Positions 32,067 to 40,585 of a DNA stretch of 64,000 bases are shown one piece after another. The notes beneath the pieces are model-generated. The model was not told where the DNA came from. It saw only the letters and a list, made by a program, of their open reading frames with translations, and made no database searches. Each line of letters starts with the position of its first letter. The stretch's first letter is position 1. The stretch is from Subdoligranulum variabile (GTDB lineage: Bacteria > Bacillota > Clostridia > Oscillospirales > Ruminococcaceae), in NCBI GenBank assembly GCA_003343905.1, contig QAKI01000016.1, forward strand, positions 109,900 through 173,899, read 5' to 3'. Made by a program: the position numbers and the translations under genes.

Positions 32067-33456
32067 CGAGGAACGCCGACGGACCCGCCCCGGCAGCATG
32101 ACCCGGCGCTACCGCCACGGGCTGATCCTGGTGGGGGTGCTGTGCGTGCTGGCCACGCTGACGGTATCGATGCTGCTGTTCCAGCGCAGCTATACCGGCG
32201 ATGTGGACCGGCAGCTCACGGCGATGTGCCGCACGCTTGCCAACGGCTACGCCGTGGAAAACTACGGCCAGCCCGGCGCGCTGGCGGCGCTGGCCGACGG
32301 CGCGGGGGTGCGCTGCACCCTGATCGGCGCGGACGGCGAAGTGCTGTATGACAGCGAAACGCCCGGCGCGCTGCCCAACCACGGCGACCGCCCTGAGTTC
32401 CGCCAGGCGCTGGAAAGCGGCGCCGCAAGCTGCACCCGCCAAAGCGCCACCATGGGGCGGGAGACCCACTACTACGCCCTGCGGCTGGACACCCCCGCCG
32501 GGGTGCAGGTGCTGCGCGTGGCGCAGGAAGTGGACAACCTGTTCGGCATGGGGGCCGGGGCGCTGCCGCTGCTGTGCGGCGCGGTGGCGCTGATCCTGGC
32601 GGCGGCCTGGCTGCTTTCGATCTGGCTGACCCAGCTGCTGGTGGAGCCCATCAACCGCATGGCCGACCACCTGGACACCATCGAGGCCGACGTGCCCTAT
32701 GAGGAACTGATCCCTCTGGCGCGCACGGTGCAGACCGACCGCAAACTGCGCGAGGACAACGAGACCATCCGCCGGGAGTTCACGGCCAACGTGAGCCACG
32801 AGCTCAAGACCCCCCTGACGAGCATTTCCGGCTATGCCGAACTGATCGAGAGCGGCATGGCCAAAAGCGCCGACGTGCCCGCCTTTGCGGGGCGCATCCA
32901 CAAGGAAGCCCAGCGCATGATCGCGCTGGTCAGCGACATTCTGCAGCTCAGCGAGCTGGACAGCACCCAGGCGACCCATGACCGGGCCGCCCTGGCCGAC
33001 CCGACGCCGGTGGACCTGGCCGCCCTGGTGCGGGAGATCGCCCAGACCATGACGGTGAACGCCCGCAAAGCCTATGTCACGCTGCAATACACCGCCGCCC
33101 CCGCCGCCGTGCGGGGCAACCGCGACCAGCTTGTGGAACTGGCGACCAACCTGTGCGACAACGCCATCCGCTACAACCGCCCCGGCGGCCATGTGGAACT
33201 GCGCTGCGGCACCGCCGCCGACGGCAGCCCCTGGCTGGAAGTGGAGGACAACGGCATCGGCATCCCGCAAGAGAGCCAGTCCCGCGTGTTTGAACGGTTC
33301 TACCGCGTGGACAAAAGCCGGTCCAAGGCGACCGGCGGCACCGGGCTGGGGCTGGCGATCGTCAAGCACATCGCGCTGCTGCACGACGCCCGCATCGACC
33401 TGCAAAGCCAGGTGGGCACCGGCACCACGATCCGGGTCACCTTCCCCAAGGCATGA
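32059..33456 (+). CDS. PhoR-type sensor histidine kinase
   Basis: A 465-residue kinase. Membrane segments at about residues 24-42 and 178-200 flank an extracellular domain of about 135 residues. The phospho-acceptor is in FTANVSHELKTPLTSISGYAEL-type H-box (His near residue 243). N, G1, F and G2 boxes follow (LCDNAIRYN, EDNGIGI, FERFYRVD, GGTGLGLAIV). It pairs with the upstream regulator; PhoU, made from the divergent operon, would report phosphate status to it. Confidence 0.92.
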   Translation: MSDEERRRTRPGSMTRRYRHGLILVGVLCVLATLTVSMLLFQRSYTGDVDRQLTAMCRTLANGYAVENYGQPGALAALADGAGVRCTLIGADGEVLYDSETPGALPNHGDRPEFRQALESGAASCTRQSATMGRETHYYALRLDTPAGVQVLRVAQEVDNLFGMGAGALPLLCGAVALILAAAWLLSIWLTQLLVEPINRMADHLDTIEADVPYEELIPLARTVQTDRKLREDNETIRREFTANVSHELKTPLTSISGYAELIESGMAKSADVPAFAGRIHKEAQRMIALVSDILQLSELDSTQATHDRAALADPTPVDLAALVREIAQTMTVNARKAYVTLQYTAAPAAVRGNRDQLVELATNLCDNAIRYNRPGGHVELRCGTAADGSPWLEVEDNGIGIPQESQSRVFERFYRVDKSRSKATGGTGLGLAIVKHIALLHDARIDLQSQVGTGTTIRVTFPKA

Positions 33457-33483
33457 GCCGACGGGCGTTTTTTTCAAAAAAAG

Positions 33484-33523
33484 TAAAAGGCAGAGGCCGG
33501 GCATGCCCGGCCTCTGCCTTTTG
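33484..33523. terminator. Bidirectional terminator between phoR and aldo/keto reductase
   Basis: A perfect stem AAAAGGCAGAGGCCGGGC / GCCCGGCCTCTGCCTTTT serves the convergent transcripts; the plus side continues into TGTTTTGG. Confidence 0.9.
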
Positions 33524-33540
33524 TTTTGGTCTGTTTGGGT

Positions 33541-34392
33541 TCAGTCATGGATCTTGACACGGTTCAGCCTCTTGGCGGTGGCAGCGCTGCTGTGGTCGAT
33601 GATCGCGCTGCGGCCGGTGTCCATCTTCCCGATGGCCTGCATATCCTCGTCGCTGAGTTCAAAGTCCCAGATCTTCCCGTTTTCCTCGATCCGCTCCTTG
33701 TGGACAGACTTGGGGATGATGACCACGCCCCGCTGGACGTTCCACCGCAGGACCACCTGGGCCACGGTCTTGCCGTACTTTTGACCGATGGCCGTCAGCA
33801 CCGGATCGTGGAAGATCCCCTGCTGCCCTTCCGCCAAAGGTCCCCAGGCTTCGATCTGTACGCCGAACTCCTTCATGGTCTCCATGGCGTCCCGCTGCTG
33901 GAAAAAGGGATGGCACTCCACCTGGTCGACCATCGGCGCGATCCGGGCATTGAGGCAGAGATCGGCCAGCCGCTCCGGGTAAAAGTTGCAGACCCCGATC
34001 GCTCGGACCCGGCCCGCCTCATACAGTTCTTCCATCGCCCGCCAGGAACCGTAGTAATCGTTCATGGGCTGATGGATCAGATACAGATCCAAGTATTCCA
34101 GGCCCAGCTTGTCAAGCGAGGTCTGGAATGCCTTTTTCGCATTCTCGTATCCCGCGTCCTGGATCCACAGCTTTGTAGTGAGGAACAGTTCCTCCCGCGG
34201 GATCCCGCTCTTTTTCACCGCGCGCCCCACCGCTTCCTCGTTGCCGTAGGCGGCCGCCGTGTCGATGAGCCGGTACCCGGCCTGCAGTGCTTCGGTAACG
34301 GCCTGCTCGCACTGGGCGGGATCCGGGATCTGGAACACGCCGAACCCTTCCTGCGGCATCTGCACGCCGTTTCGCAATGTCACGTATTTCAT
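33541..34392 (-). CDS. Aldo/keto reductase (AKR5-like)
   Basis: A 283-residue NADPH-dependent reductase. The catalytic tetrad is visible: Asp and Tyr in LIDTAAAYGNE (about residues 44-54), Lys in LTTKLW (about 78) and His in YLIHQP (about 111). The C-terminal IIPKSVHKERI is the NADPH-phosphate site. The start MKYVTLRNG has AAAGGAGG upstream. Such enzymes reduce aldehydes and 2,5-diketogluconate-like carbonyls. It is transcribed divergently from a LysR gene that probably controls it. Confidence 0.9.
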   Translation of the reverse strand: MKYVTLRNGVQMPQEGFGVFQIPDPAQCEQAVTEALQAGYRLIDTAAAYGNEEAVGRAVKKSGIPREELFLTTKLWIQDAGYENAKKAFQTSLDKLGLEYLDLYLIHQPMNDYYGSWRAMEELYEAGRVRAIGVCNFYPERLADLCLNARIAPMVDQVECHPFFQQRDAMETMKEFGVQIEAWGPLAEGQQGIFHDPVLTAIGQKYGKTVAQVVLRWNVQRGVVIIPKSVHKERIEENGKIWDFELSDEDMQAIGKMDTGRSAIIDHSSAATAKRLNRVKIHD

Positions 34393-34417
34393 AGCTACAA
34401 CCTCCTTTACTGGTTCC

Positions 34418-34472
34418 AGCATACGCCTTTTTGGGGAAAAAGTACAATGCCGATCTTGAAATGTGCTATAAT
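34418..34472. promoter_or_regulatory. Divergent promoters of aldo/keto reductase and LysR gene
   Basis: On the minus strand TTGTAC (34442-34447), an 18-base spacer and TATGCT (34418-34423) can drive the reductase. On the plus strand a perfect TATAAT (34467-34472) lies upstream of the LysR gene, with a poor -35. The overlap fits mutual LysR control; I see no clear T-N11-A palindrome. Confidence 0.55.
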
Positions 34473-34514
34473 AAAAACGCATAGCAGAACTGCCCTGTGA
34501 AAGGAGACGGCCCC

Positions 34515-35375
34515 ATGAACCTTGTACAACTGCAGCAGCTTGTGGAGATCGCACAGCAAAAGACCCTGTCCAGCGCTGCCGAGACCCTTCATATATCCCA
34601 ACCGGCCCTCAGCCGCTCCATGCAGAAGCTGGAAGAAGACCTGCAGGCCCCCCTGTTCACACGGACGAAAAACCATATCCAGCTCAACGACACCGGGGAA
34701 CTGGCGGTGGGTTATGCGAAGGCCGTCCTCCGCGCGGTCAGCGCCATGCGGAGCGGGATCCTGGACTTTGAGAAGAAAAAGCGCACCATCCCGGTGGGTT
34801 CCTGCGCCCCCGCGCCCCTGTGGAAGCTGCTGCCGCTGCTGTCCGCCCTCTACCCGGAAGCGACGATCTCCTCCGAGATCAAGAACACGCCCCAGGTGGT
34901 GGAAGGGCTCCGGGACGGCCGCTACCAGGTTGCCGTGCTGCCCCACGCCGCGGCGGACCGGGATCTGCTGTCCTTCCCCCTGTGCCGGGAGCATCTGTTC
35001 GTTTCCGTGCCGCCCGCCCATCCGGCGGCTGCCGCCCCCGGCCTGCATCTGCGGGATTTGAACGGGGAGACCGTGCTGCTTTTGTCCAACATTGGGTTCT
35101 GGGGCGAACTGACCCGCGAAAAAATGCCGGATTCCCACTTTATCGTGCAGGAAAAAGCCGTCGACCACAAGGAACTGGTCCGTTCGTCCGCACTGCCGTC
35201 CTTTGTGTCCGACCTTTCGATGACCCGGGAGACCGCCCTGCTCCCCCGGGTCTTTGTCCCCATCCTGGACCCGGAAGCCAACCCCCGGTTTTACTGCGTG
35301 ATCCGGAAGGACCTGAAAAGACCGCTGGCGGATCTGGTGGAAAGGCTGCGCGCCGCCGGGACGGACGGGCCGTGA
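34515..35375 (+). CDS. LysR family transcriptional regulator
   Basis: A 286-residue regulator. The N-terminal winged helix (residues 1-60) has the helix-turn-helix TLSSAAETLHISQPALSRSM and FTRTKNHIQLNDTG. Residues about 90-280 are the periplasmic-binding-like effector domain. AAGGAG lies 10 bases before the ATG at 34515. It likely senses a metabolite connected with the divergent aldo/keto reductase. A GC stem overlapping its stop codon (35351-35389) has no T-run. Confidence 0.87.
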   Translation: MNLVQLQQLVEIAQQKTLSSAAETLHISQPALSRSMQKLEEDLQAPLFTRTKNHIQLNDTGELAVGYAKAVLRAVSAMRSGILDFEKKKRTIPVGSCAPAPLWKLLPLLSALYPEATISSEIKNTPQVVEGLRDGRYQVAVLPHAAADRDLLSFPLCREHLFVSVPPAHPAAAAPGLHLRDLNGETVLLLSNIGFWGELTREKMPDSHFIVQEKAVDHKELVRSSALPSFVSDLSMTRETALLPRVFVPILDPEANPRFYCVIRKDLKRPLADLVERLRAAGTDGP

Positions 35376-35517
35376 TCTTCCCGGCGGCGGGAAGGCGGCC
35401 CCACGTAAAAATACGATTCGTTATTTTTTGATGATTTTATTCAAATCGGACATTCTGTTACATCGAACTTTCCCCCGCCTTTTTGGCGCCGGAGGGTGGG
35501 AAGTTTTGCTGCGCCTG

Positions 35518-35547
35518 TTGTGTTTTGCCGCCCGGACGTGCTATACT
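35518..35547 (+). promoter_or_regulatory. Possible promoter of the siroheme reductase gene
   Basis: TTGTGT (35518-35523), an 18-base spacer and TATACT (35542-35547) precede the gene by 65 bases. The stretch from 35400 to 35460 is notably AT-rich but shows no gene or clear operator. Confidence 0.5.
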
Positions 35548-35611
35548 GGAAGAAACACGAAGAAGATACCGCCGGCCCGCGTGCCGGTCCCAAACAAAAA
35601 AGGAGCGCCCT

Positions 35612-37150
35612 ATGAACGAACAGTGGCTTACCACCTACCGTGACGAGATCCAGCAATTTTCTGAAAAGACCCAGGCGTTTGCCCGGGGCGAAATTTCCCG
35701 CAAGGACTACAAGGGCATGTCCAGCGGGTTCGGCAGCTATGCCCAGCGCGACGCCAGCCGCCATATGCTGCGCCTGCGCCTGCCCGGCGGCCGCCTGACC
35801 CCCGAACGCCTGCATTTTCTGGCCCGCGTGGCCGGGGAATACGACATCGACCCCATCAAGCTGACCACCTGCGAGGCCATCCAGTTGCATGACCTGACCC
35901 CCGACCTGCTGCCCACCCTGATGGAGCAGGCCGTTGACGCCAACATCATCACCCGCGGCGGCGGCGGTGACAACCCCCGCAACGTCATGGCCAGCCCGCT
36001 GACCGGCGTGCAGCCCGGCGAAGCCTTCGACGTGATGCCCTGGGCCGAAGCCGCCAGCGACTACCTGCTCTCCATCTGCCGCGACATCCATATGCCCCGC
36101 AAACTGAAGGTCGCCTTTTGCAACGGTGTGGACGACTGCGTACACGCCACCTTCCGGGATATGGGCTTTGTGGCCCAGCCGGACGGCACCTTCCGGCTGT
36201 ACATCGCGGGCGGCCTGGGCAACAACCACCGCATGGGCGTGCTGGTGGCCGAAAGCCTGCTGCCGCGGGACGTGCTGTATGCCCTGCGCGCCATGGTGGA
36301 CACCTTCTGTGCCCACGGCAACTACGAAAACCGCGCCAAGGCCCGCACCCGCTATATGCAGGAAACGCTGGGCCCCGACGGCCTGCGCCGCGCCTTCCTC
36401 GAAAATCTGGAACTGGCCAAGAGCCACGGCGGCCTGGACCTGACGCTGGAACCCGTGCCGGTGACCAAGACCGGCAGCGGCACGCTGGACGATCCCCGCG
36501 CCATCGCCCAGAAGCAGCCCGGCCTGTACGCCGTGGCCTACCACCCCATCGGCGGCTGCCTGCCCAAGGGCAAGCCCGCCGAACTGGACGCCCTGCTGCG
36601 CGGTATGCCGGGCGCCGAGTGCCGCGTGGCCCCCAACGAAACGCTGTACATCGTGAACCTGACGGCGCAGGAAGCCGCCCAGGTGCTGGAGGCCACCGCC
36701 GACGGCGCGGCCAGCGAGTTTGAGCGCAGCGTGGCCTGCATCGGCGCTTCCATCTGCCAGCAGGGCGTGCGGGACAGCCAGTCCGCCCTGCGCCGCGCGG
36801 TGGAGGCCGTGCGCGCCGCCGCTTTGCCCGACGGTGCCCTGCCCCGCATCTGCATTTCCGGCTGCCCGTCGAGCTGCGCAGCCCATCAGGCCGCGGCCAT
36901 CGGCTTCCAGGGCTGCGTCAAGCCGGTGCCGGGCGATAAGCCCGCCCCCGCCTTCCGTATGTTCCTGGGCGGCGTGGACGCGCTGGGCAAGGAGCAGTTC
37001 GGCGAGCCCGTGGGCGTCGTCTATGAAGAACAGCTTCCCGCGCTGCTGGTCGATCTGGGCCGCGCCGCGGCCGACGCCGGGCTGGATTGGGCCGCCTGGC
37101 GCGCCGCCCGCCCCGACGAGCTGCAGGCTGTAGCTGCCAAGTATCTGTAA
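35612..37150 (+). CDS. Nitrite/sulfite reductase family siroheme protein
   Basis: A 512-residue protein with the duplicated ferredoxin-like and siroheme/4Fe-4S half-domains of ferredoxin-type nitrite and sulfite reductases. Cluster ligands are in CIGASIC (C-x5-C, about residues 378-384) and SGCPSSCAAH (C-x3-C, about 418-422). SSGFGSYAQRD and RGGGGDNPRNV are substrate and cofactor regions. AAAGGAGC precedes the start. It reduces sulfite or nitrite with ferredoxin electrons; no sulfate or nitrate genes are adjacent, so which one is open. It is monocistronic. Confidence 0.85.
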   Translation: MNEQWLTTYRDEIQQFSEKTQAFARGEISRKDYKGMSSGFGSYAQRDASRHMLRLRLPGGRLTPERLHFLARVAGEYDIDPIKLTTCEAIQLHDLTPDLLPTLMEQAVDANIITRGGGGDNPRNVMASPLTGVQPGEAFDVMPWAEAASDYLLSICRDIHMPRKLKVAFCNGVDDCVHATFRDMGFVAQPDGTFRLYIAGGLGNNHRMGVLVAESLLPRDVLYALRAMVDTFCAHGNYENRAKARTRYMQETLGPDGLRRAFLENLELAKSHGGLDLTLEPVPVTKTGSGTLDDPRAIAQKQPGLYAVAYHPIGGCLPKGKPAELDALLRGMPGAECRVAPNETLYIVNLTAQEAAQVLEATADGAASEFERSVACIGASICQQGVRDSQSALRRAVEAVRAAALPDGALPRICISGCPSSCAAHQAAAIGFQGCVKPVPGDKPAPAFRMFLGGVDALGKEQFGEPVGVVYEEQLPALLVDLGRAAADAGLDWAAWRAARPDELQAVAAKYL

Positions 37151-37183
37151 CGCCGTTTTTTTGCCGTATTCTGGTCCGCGGCG

Positions 37184-37217
37184 GCCCGGTCCCCACCGGC
37201 CCCGCGGGCCTTTTTCA
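37184..37217 (+). terminator. Terminator after the siroheme reductase gene
   Basis: A GC-rich hairpin ending in GCGGGCC is followed by TTTTTCATC, between the reductase and the P-loop kinase gene. The stem is not perfect. Confidence 0.55.
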
Positions 37218-37239
37218 TCGGGAGAAAGGACGCCCCGCC

Positions 37240-37761
37240 ATGCAGAAAGTCATCATTCTGGGCTGCCCCGGCGCGGGGAAAAGCACCTTTGCCCGCCGCC
37301 TGCACGCGGCCACCGGGCTACCGCTGTTCTATCTGGACCGGCTGTGGCATCGCCCCGACCACACCACCCTGCCGCGGGAAGTATTCGACCGGGCCCTGGC
37401 GCAGATATTGGCCGGGGACCGCTGGATCGTGGACGGGAACTACCTGCGCACGCTGGAAATGCGGCTGCAAGCCTGCGACACCGCCTTTTTCCTGGATTAT
37501 CCGCCGGAACTTTGCCTGGAAGGCGTCAAAGCCCGCCTGGGCCGCCCACGGGAGGATATGCCCTGGGCAGAGGACTGCCTTGACAGCGCGTTCCGGCAGA
37601 CGATTCTTCGTTTTCCTGCCGAACAACGGCCCACGGTGCTGCGCCTGCTGGCGCAGGCCGAGGGCAAAACCATCCTGACCTTCCACACACGGGACGAAGC
37701 CGGGCACTATCTGCGCACCCTTGCCCCGCCGCGCCCTGACAACAGAAAGGACCCTGTATGA
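37240..37761 (+). CDS. P-loop NTPase, topology-modulation/adenylate-kinase-like
   Basis: A 173-residue kinase-fold protein. Walker A is GCPGAGKST at residues 8-16; LPLFYLDRLWHRPD and WIVDGNY are typical of the small FlaR/topology-modulation-like P-loop proteins. DTAFFLDYP is the Walker B strand. It is probably a nucleotide or small-molecule kinase of unknown substrate. Its stop overlaps the start of the binding-protein gene (ATGA at 37758-37761), so the two are coupled, an odd pairing. Confidence 0.75.
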   Translation: MQKVIILGCPGAGKSTFARRLHAATGLPLFYLDRLWHRPDHTTLPREVFDRALAQILAGDRWIVDGNYLRTLEMRLQACDTAFFLDYPPELCLEGVKARLGRPREDMPWAEDCLDSAFRQTILRFPAEQRPTVLRLLAQAEGKTILTFHTRDEAGHYLRTLAPPRPDNRKDPV

Positions 37762-38759
37762 AACGACTGTTCCCCCTGCTGGGCGCCGCCCTGCTGCTGG
37801 CGGGCTGCACCGCCCAGTCCGCGCCTTCCTCTTCCGCGGCCGCCGCTTCCAGCGCGCCCGCCACCGCGGAATCCGCCGCGGAAACGCCCGCCCCCGCCGC
37901 CGACGGTACGACGCTGACCCTCACCGACGATCTGGACCGGGAGGTGACCGTGCCGGTGCAGCCCCAGCGGGTGGCCGTGCTGCTGGGCAGCTATGCCGGC
38001 GTATGGTGCCTGGCGGGCGGCCGCGACACGCTGGTGGCCGCGGCCAACGACGCCTGGACCGACTTTGACCTGGACTTGGGCGACGAGGTCGCCAATCTGG
38101 GCAGCCTGATGGAGCCCAACATGGAAACGCTGATCGCCGCCGAGCCGGACCTGGTCATCGCCAGCAGCAACACCACGTCCAACGTGGAACTGCTGCCCTC
38201 GCTGGAAGAACTGGGCGTGCCGACGCTCTATTTCGACGTGAACAGCTTTGACGATTACCTGCGCATGCTGGACGCCTGCACCCGCATCACCGGCCACGAG
38301 GAAAACTACCAGACCTACGGCCTGGACGTGCAGACCCAGGTGGACGCCGCCAAGGCGCAGAACGACGGCAGCGCCCCCACGGTACTGCTGCTGCGCTCCG
38401 CCAGCACGAGCTGCAAGGTGAAGAACAGCAAGGGCACCGTGCTGGGTGAGATCCTGGCCGACCTGGGCGCGGTCAACATTGCCGACCAGGACGAAAGCCT
38501 GCTGGAAGACCTGAGCCTGGAACGCATCCTGGCCGATGACCCGGAGTACATCTTCGTCGTGTTCCAGGGCAGCGACCAGGCCGCCGCCCAAAAGACGCTG
38601 GAAGCCTCGCTGACTTCCAACCCGGCGTGGGAGACCCTCTCCGCCGTGCAGAACGGCAACTTCCATATCATGGAGAAGGAGCTTTTCCACCTGAAGCCCA
38701 ACGCCCGCTGGGGCGAGGCCTACCAGAAAGTAGCCGACATCCTCTACCCCGCCGCCTGA
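37758..38759 (+). CDS. Iron-siderophore/cobalamin-type ABC binding lipoprotein
   Basis: A 333-residue lipoprotein. The signal peptide ends in LLLAGC with the lipid Cys at residue 17; an Ala/Ser/Pro linker runs to about residue 50. The rest is a helical-backbone (class III) periplasmic-binding fold: TLTDDLDREVTVPVQPQRVAV, NMETLIAAEPDLVIA, LLRSAS, ILADDPEYIFVVFQG. This is the BtuF/FhuD family, which hands ferric siderophore, haem or B12 to a permease. No permease or ATPase gene is adjacent, so it is an orphan relying on a transporter elsewhere. Confidence 0.85.
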   Translation: MKRLFPLLGAALLLAGCTAQSAPSSSAAAASSAPATAESAAETPAPAADGTTLTLTDDLDREVTVPVQPQRVAVLLGSYAGVWCLAGGRDTLVAAANDAWTDFDLDLGDEVANLGSLMEPNMETLIAAEPDLVIASSNTTSNVELLPSLEELGVPTLYFDVNSFDDYLRMLDACTRITGHEENYQTYGLDVQTQVDAAKAQNDGSAPTVLLLRSASTSCKVKNSKGTVLGEILADLGAVNIADQDESLLEDLSLERILADDPEYIFVVFQGSDQAAAQKTLEASLTSNPAWETLSAVQNGNFHIMEKELFHLKPNARWGEAYQKVADILYPAA

Positions 38760-38776
38760 CGGCGCGGGTCCCCGTA

Positions 38777-38834
38777 CAAACAAAAGGCGTGTGCCTGCCC
38801 CGCAAAGGGGTCCAGGCACGCGCCTTTTTGTTTT
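38777..38834. terminator. Bidirectional terminator
   Basis: Stem AAAAGGCGTGTGCCTG / CAGGCACGCGCCTTTTT with an inner CCCC/GGGG stem, flanked by A- and T-runs. It serves the convergent binding-protein and XRE genes. Confidence 0.88.
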
Positions 38835-38860
38835 TGGATGGATCCGCCGGGCGGCACGGA

Positions 38861-39193
38861 TCAGAGTTCGCGGCGGCCCTGGGCCAGCGCGCGCACCGCC
38901 GCGTAAAAACGCTGCTTCTGCTCCTCGCTGTCAAATTCCAGTTCGGCCAGAAACGCCGCCATCCCTTTGTCGCTCTGCTCTTTCTGGCCGGTCAGCAGCG
39001 CGTTGGGCGTTGCGTCCAGCGCATCGGCCAGCGCCACGAGCGTTTCCAGCGACATTTTCCGCGTGCCGCGCTCGATATGGCCTAAAAAGGACAGCGAGAT
39101 GCCGCTCCGCTCCGCCAGTGTTTCCTGGGACAGACCGCGTTTTTTGCGCAGTTCGCGCACCGTCCGCCCCAGGGCAAGATAATCGATGACCAT
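38861..39193 (-). CDS. XRE family DNA-binding protein
   Basis: A 110-residue regulator. Residues 8-65 are a Cro/CI helix-turn-helix (LRKKRGLSQETLAERSGISLSFLGHIERG). The C-terminal 40 residues are charged and helical and may mediate dimerisation. GGGAGG precedes the ATG. It is divergent from the DUF4190/Lgt-like pair across 169 bases that contain a strong promoter with a short palindrome; control of that promoter is inferred. Confidence 0.85.
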   Translation of the reverse strand: MVIDYLALGRTVRELRKKRGLSQETLAERSGISLSFLGHIERGTRKMSLETLVALADALDATPNALLTGQKEQSDKGMAAFLAELEFDSEEQKQRFYAAVRALAQGRREL

Positions 39194-39274
39194 GTACCCG
39201 GAAGCCTCCCTTCATGGGCACCTTTATCTTACCGAATTTTCCCCGTTTTCATCAGAGTCCATAAGCAGCAAATA

Positions 39275-39303
39275 TTGACTATTAGTAGTATTTGCACTAT
39301 AAT
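39275..39303 (+). promoter_or_regulatory. Strong sigma-A promoter of the DUF4190 gene
   Basis: TTGACT (39275-39280), a 17-base spacer and perfect TATAAT (39298-39303). ACTATTAGTAGT (39279-39290), a short inverted repeat in the spacer, could be the XRE operator; this is a guess. Confidence 0.75.
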
Positions 39304-39362
39304 TATCTTGCTTACAGTCACGATTTACGGACTGGGCGATGTGAAAACAAGGAGGACCTATC

Positions 39363-39662
39363 ATGAACAACCAACCCATTCCCGGCAAGAGCGCGGCCAT
39401 CGCCAGCATGGTGTGCGGTATCATCTCCATCGTATTCTGGTTTTTCGGCGTCACGGCATTTCTGTCGCTGGTGCTGGGCATCGTCGGCCTGGTGCTGGCC
39501 AGCAACGCCAAAAAGGCCGGCTATAACGACGGCCTGCGCACCGCGGGCTTTGTGCTGTCGCTGATCGGCACCATCTTCGGCGCGCTGATCTTCGTCAGCT
39601 GCGTCGCCTGCGCGGGCATCATTGGCACTGCCAGCGGCCTGAGCGCCCTTTCCGCCTACTGA
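39363..39662 (+). CDS. Small DUF4190-like membrane protein
   Basis: A 99-residue protein with two or three membrane segments (residues about 10-28, 29-46 and 60-95). The pattern KSAAIASMVCGIISIVFWF then LVLGIVGLVLASNAKKAG and GLRTAGFVLSLIG is that of DUF4190 proteins. GGAGGACC lies just upstream. It ends eight bases before the Lgt-like gene, so both share the 39275 promoter. Function is unknown. Confidence 0.75.
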   Translation: MNNQPIPGKSAAIASMVCGIISIVFWFFGVTAFLSLVLGIVGLVLASNAKKAGYNDGLRTAGFVLSLIGTIFGALIFVSCVACAGIIGTASGLSALSAY

Positions 39663-39670
39663 TCCCCGGC

Positions 39671-40459
39671 ATGCTCCCCTACATCCGCATCCTGTACCGC
39701 GATGTGCCGGTCTACGGCCTGTGCATGGCGGTGGGGGCCGTGCTGGGCTGGCTGCTGTGCCGGGCGCGGGCGCGGCGGCTGCCCGTTCCGCTGGCCCCGC
39801 AGGCTGTGGACCGCTGTTTCCTCTGGATCGGCGGCTGCGCGCTGGTCGGGGCCAAGGTTTACTCGCTGGCGCTGGTATGGCCCAGCCTGATGGCCGACCT
39901 GCCGCTGCTGCGCACCGACCCGGCGCTGTTTTTGCAGCGTTACCTGTACGGCGGGCTGGTGTTTTACGGCGGGCTGATCGGCGGGTTCTGCGCCGTGGGG
40001 TGGCTGCTTTGGCGGCGGGCGGCGACCTTTTCCCAGTTGGAGAGCGCCTTCCTGCCCGCGCTGCCGCTGGTACACGCGCTGGGGCGCGTGGGGTGCTTCT
40101 GCGCCGGGTGCTGCTACGGCGTGCCGACGGATTCCCCGCTGGGGGTGTGCTACCCGCCGGGCGGGCTGGCGCCCTCCGGCGTGCGGCTGGTGCCCATCCA
40201 ACTGTGGGAGGCGGGCGGCGATCTGCTGCTGTTCGCGCTGCTGCTGGCGCCGGTCTTTTCCAGGGCCGGGCAGCGGCTGGGCGCCTACCTGACCGGGTAC
40301 GGCTGCCTGCGCTTTGCCACCGAATGTTTCCGGGGCGACGCAGCCCGCGGGCTGGCGGGGCCGCTTTCCGGCGCGCAGTGGATCAGTCTGGCCGCTGTGG
40401 CCGCCGGGCTTCTCTGCTTCCTGTGCGCGCAGCGCCGCAGCTGCCCGGCAGCGCCATAA
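39671..40459 (+). CDS. Prolipoprotein diacylglyceryl transferase (Lgt) family protein
   Basis: A 262-residue protein with seven predicted membrane segments. YGGLVFYGGLIGG and HALGRVGCF are the Lgt family core (His and Arg of the active site region). The usual GRIGNFIN sequence is replaced by GRVGCFCAGCCYG, which adds four cysteines. GLRFATECFRGD-like residues near 210-217 (LRFATECFRGD) match the conserved Arg/Glu of Lgt. The Cys-rich variant may be a second, divergent Lgt with altered substrate rather than the essential enzyme. No strong ribosome site is seen; coupling to the gene before is likely. Confidence 0.75.
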   Translation: MLPYIRILYRDVPVYGLCMAVGAVLGWLLCRARARRLPVPLAPQAVDRCFLWIGGCALVGAKVYSLALVWPSLMADLPLLRTDPALFLQRYLYGGLVFYGGLIGGFCAVGWLLWRRAATFSQLESAFLPALPLVHALGRVGCFCAGCCYGVPTDSPLGVCYPPGGLAPSGVRLVPIQLWEAGGDLLLFALLLAPVFSRAGQRLGAYLTGYGCLRFATECFRGDAARGLAGPLSGAQWISLAAVAAGLLCFLCAQRRSCPAAP

Positions 40460-40486
40460 ACGCCCCCCCTGCAACGATAAAACGGC

Positions 40487-40530
40487 AAGAACCCGCCCAC
40501 CGGTCCTACGGCCGGTGGGCGGGTTCTGTT
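40487..40530. terminator. Bidirectional terminator
   Basis: Perfect stem AGAACCCGCCCACCGG / CCGGTGGGCGGGTTCT between the convergent Lgt-like and nspC genes, followed on the plus strand by GTTAT. It ends the polyamine operon. Confidence 0.82.
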
Positions 40531-40585
40531 ATATTCCGGTGTGAAATTTTCTGTTGCCGTCCCGGCGTTTTCCGGCGGGGCGGTC

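Noticed and set aside
35351..35389. 11-bp GC stem overlapping the LysR stop codon as a terminator
   Set aside because: The stem is perfect but has no T-run after it and lies partly within the gene.
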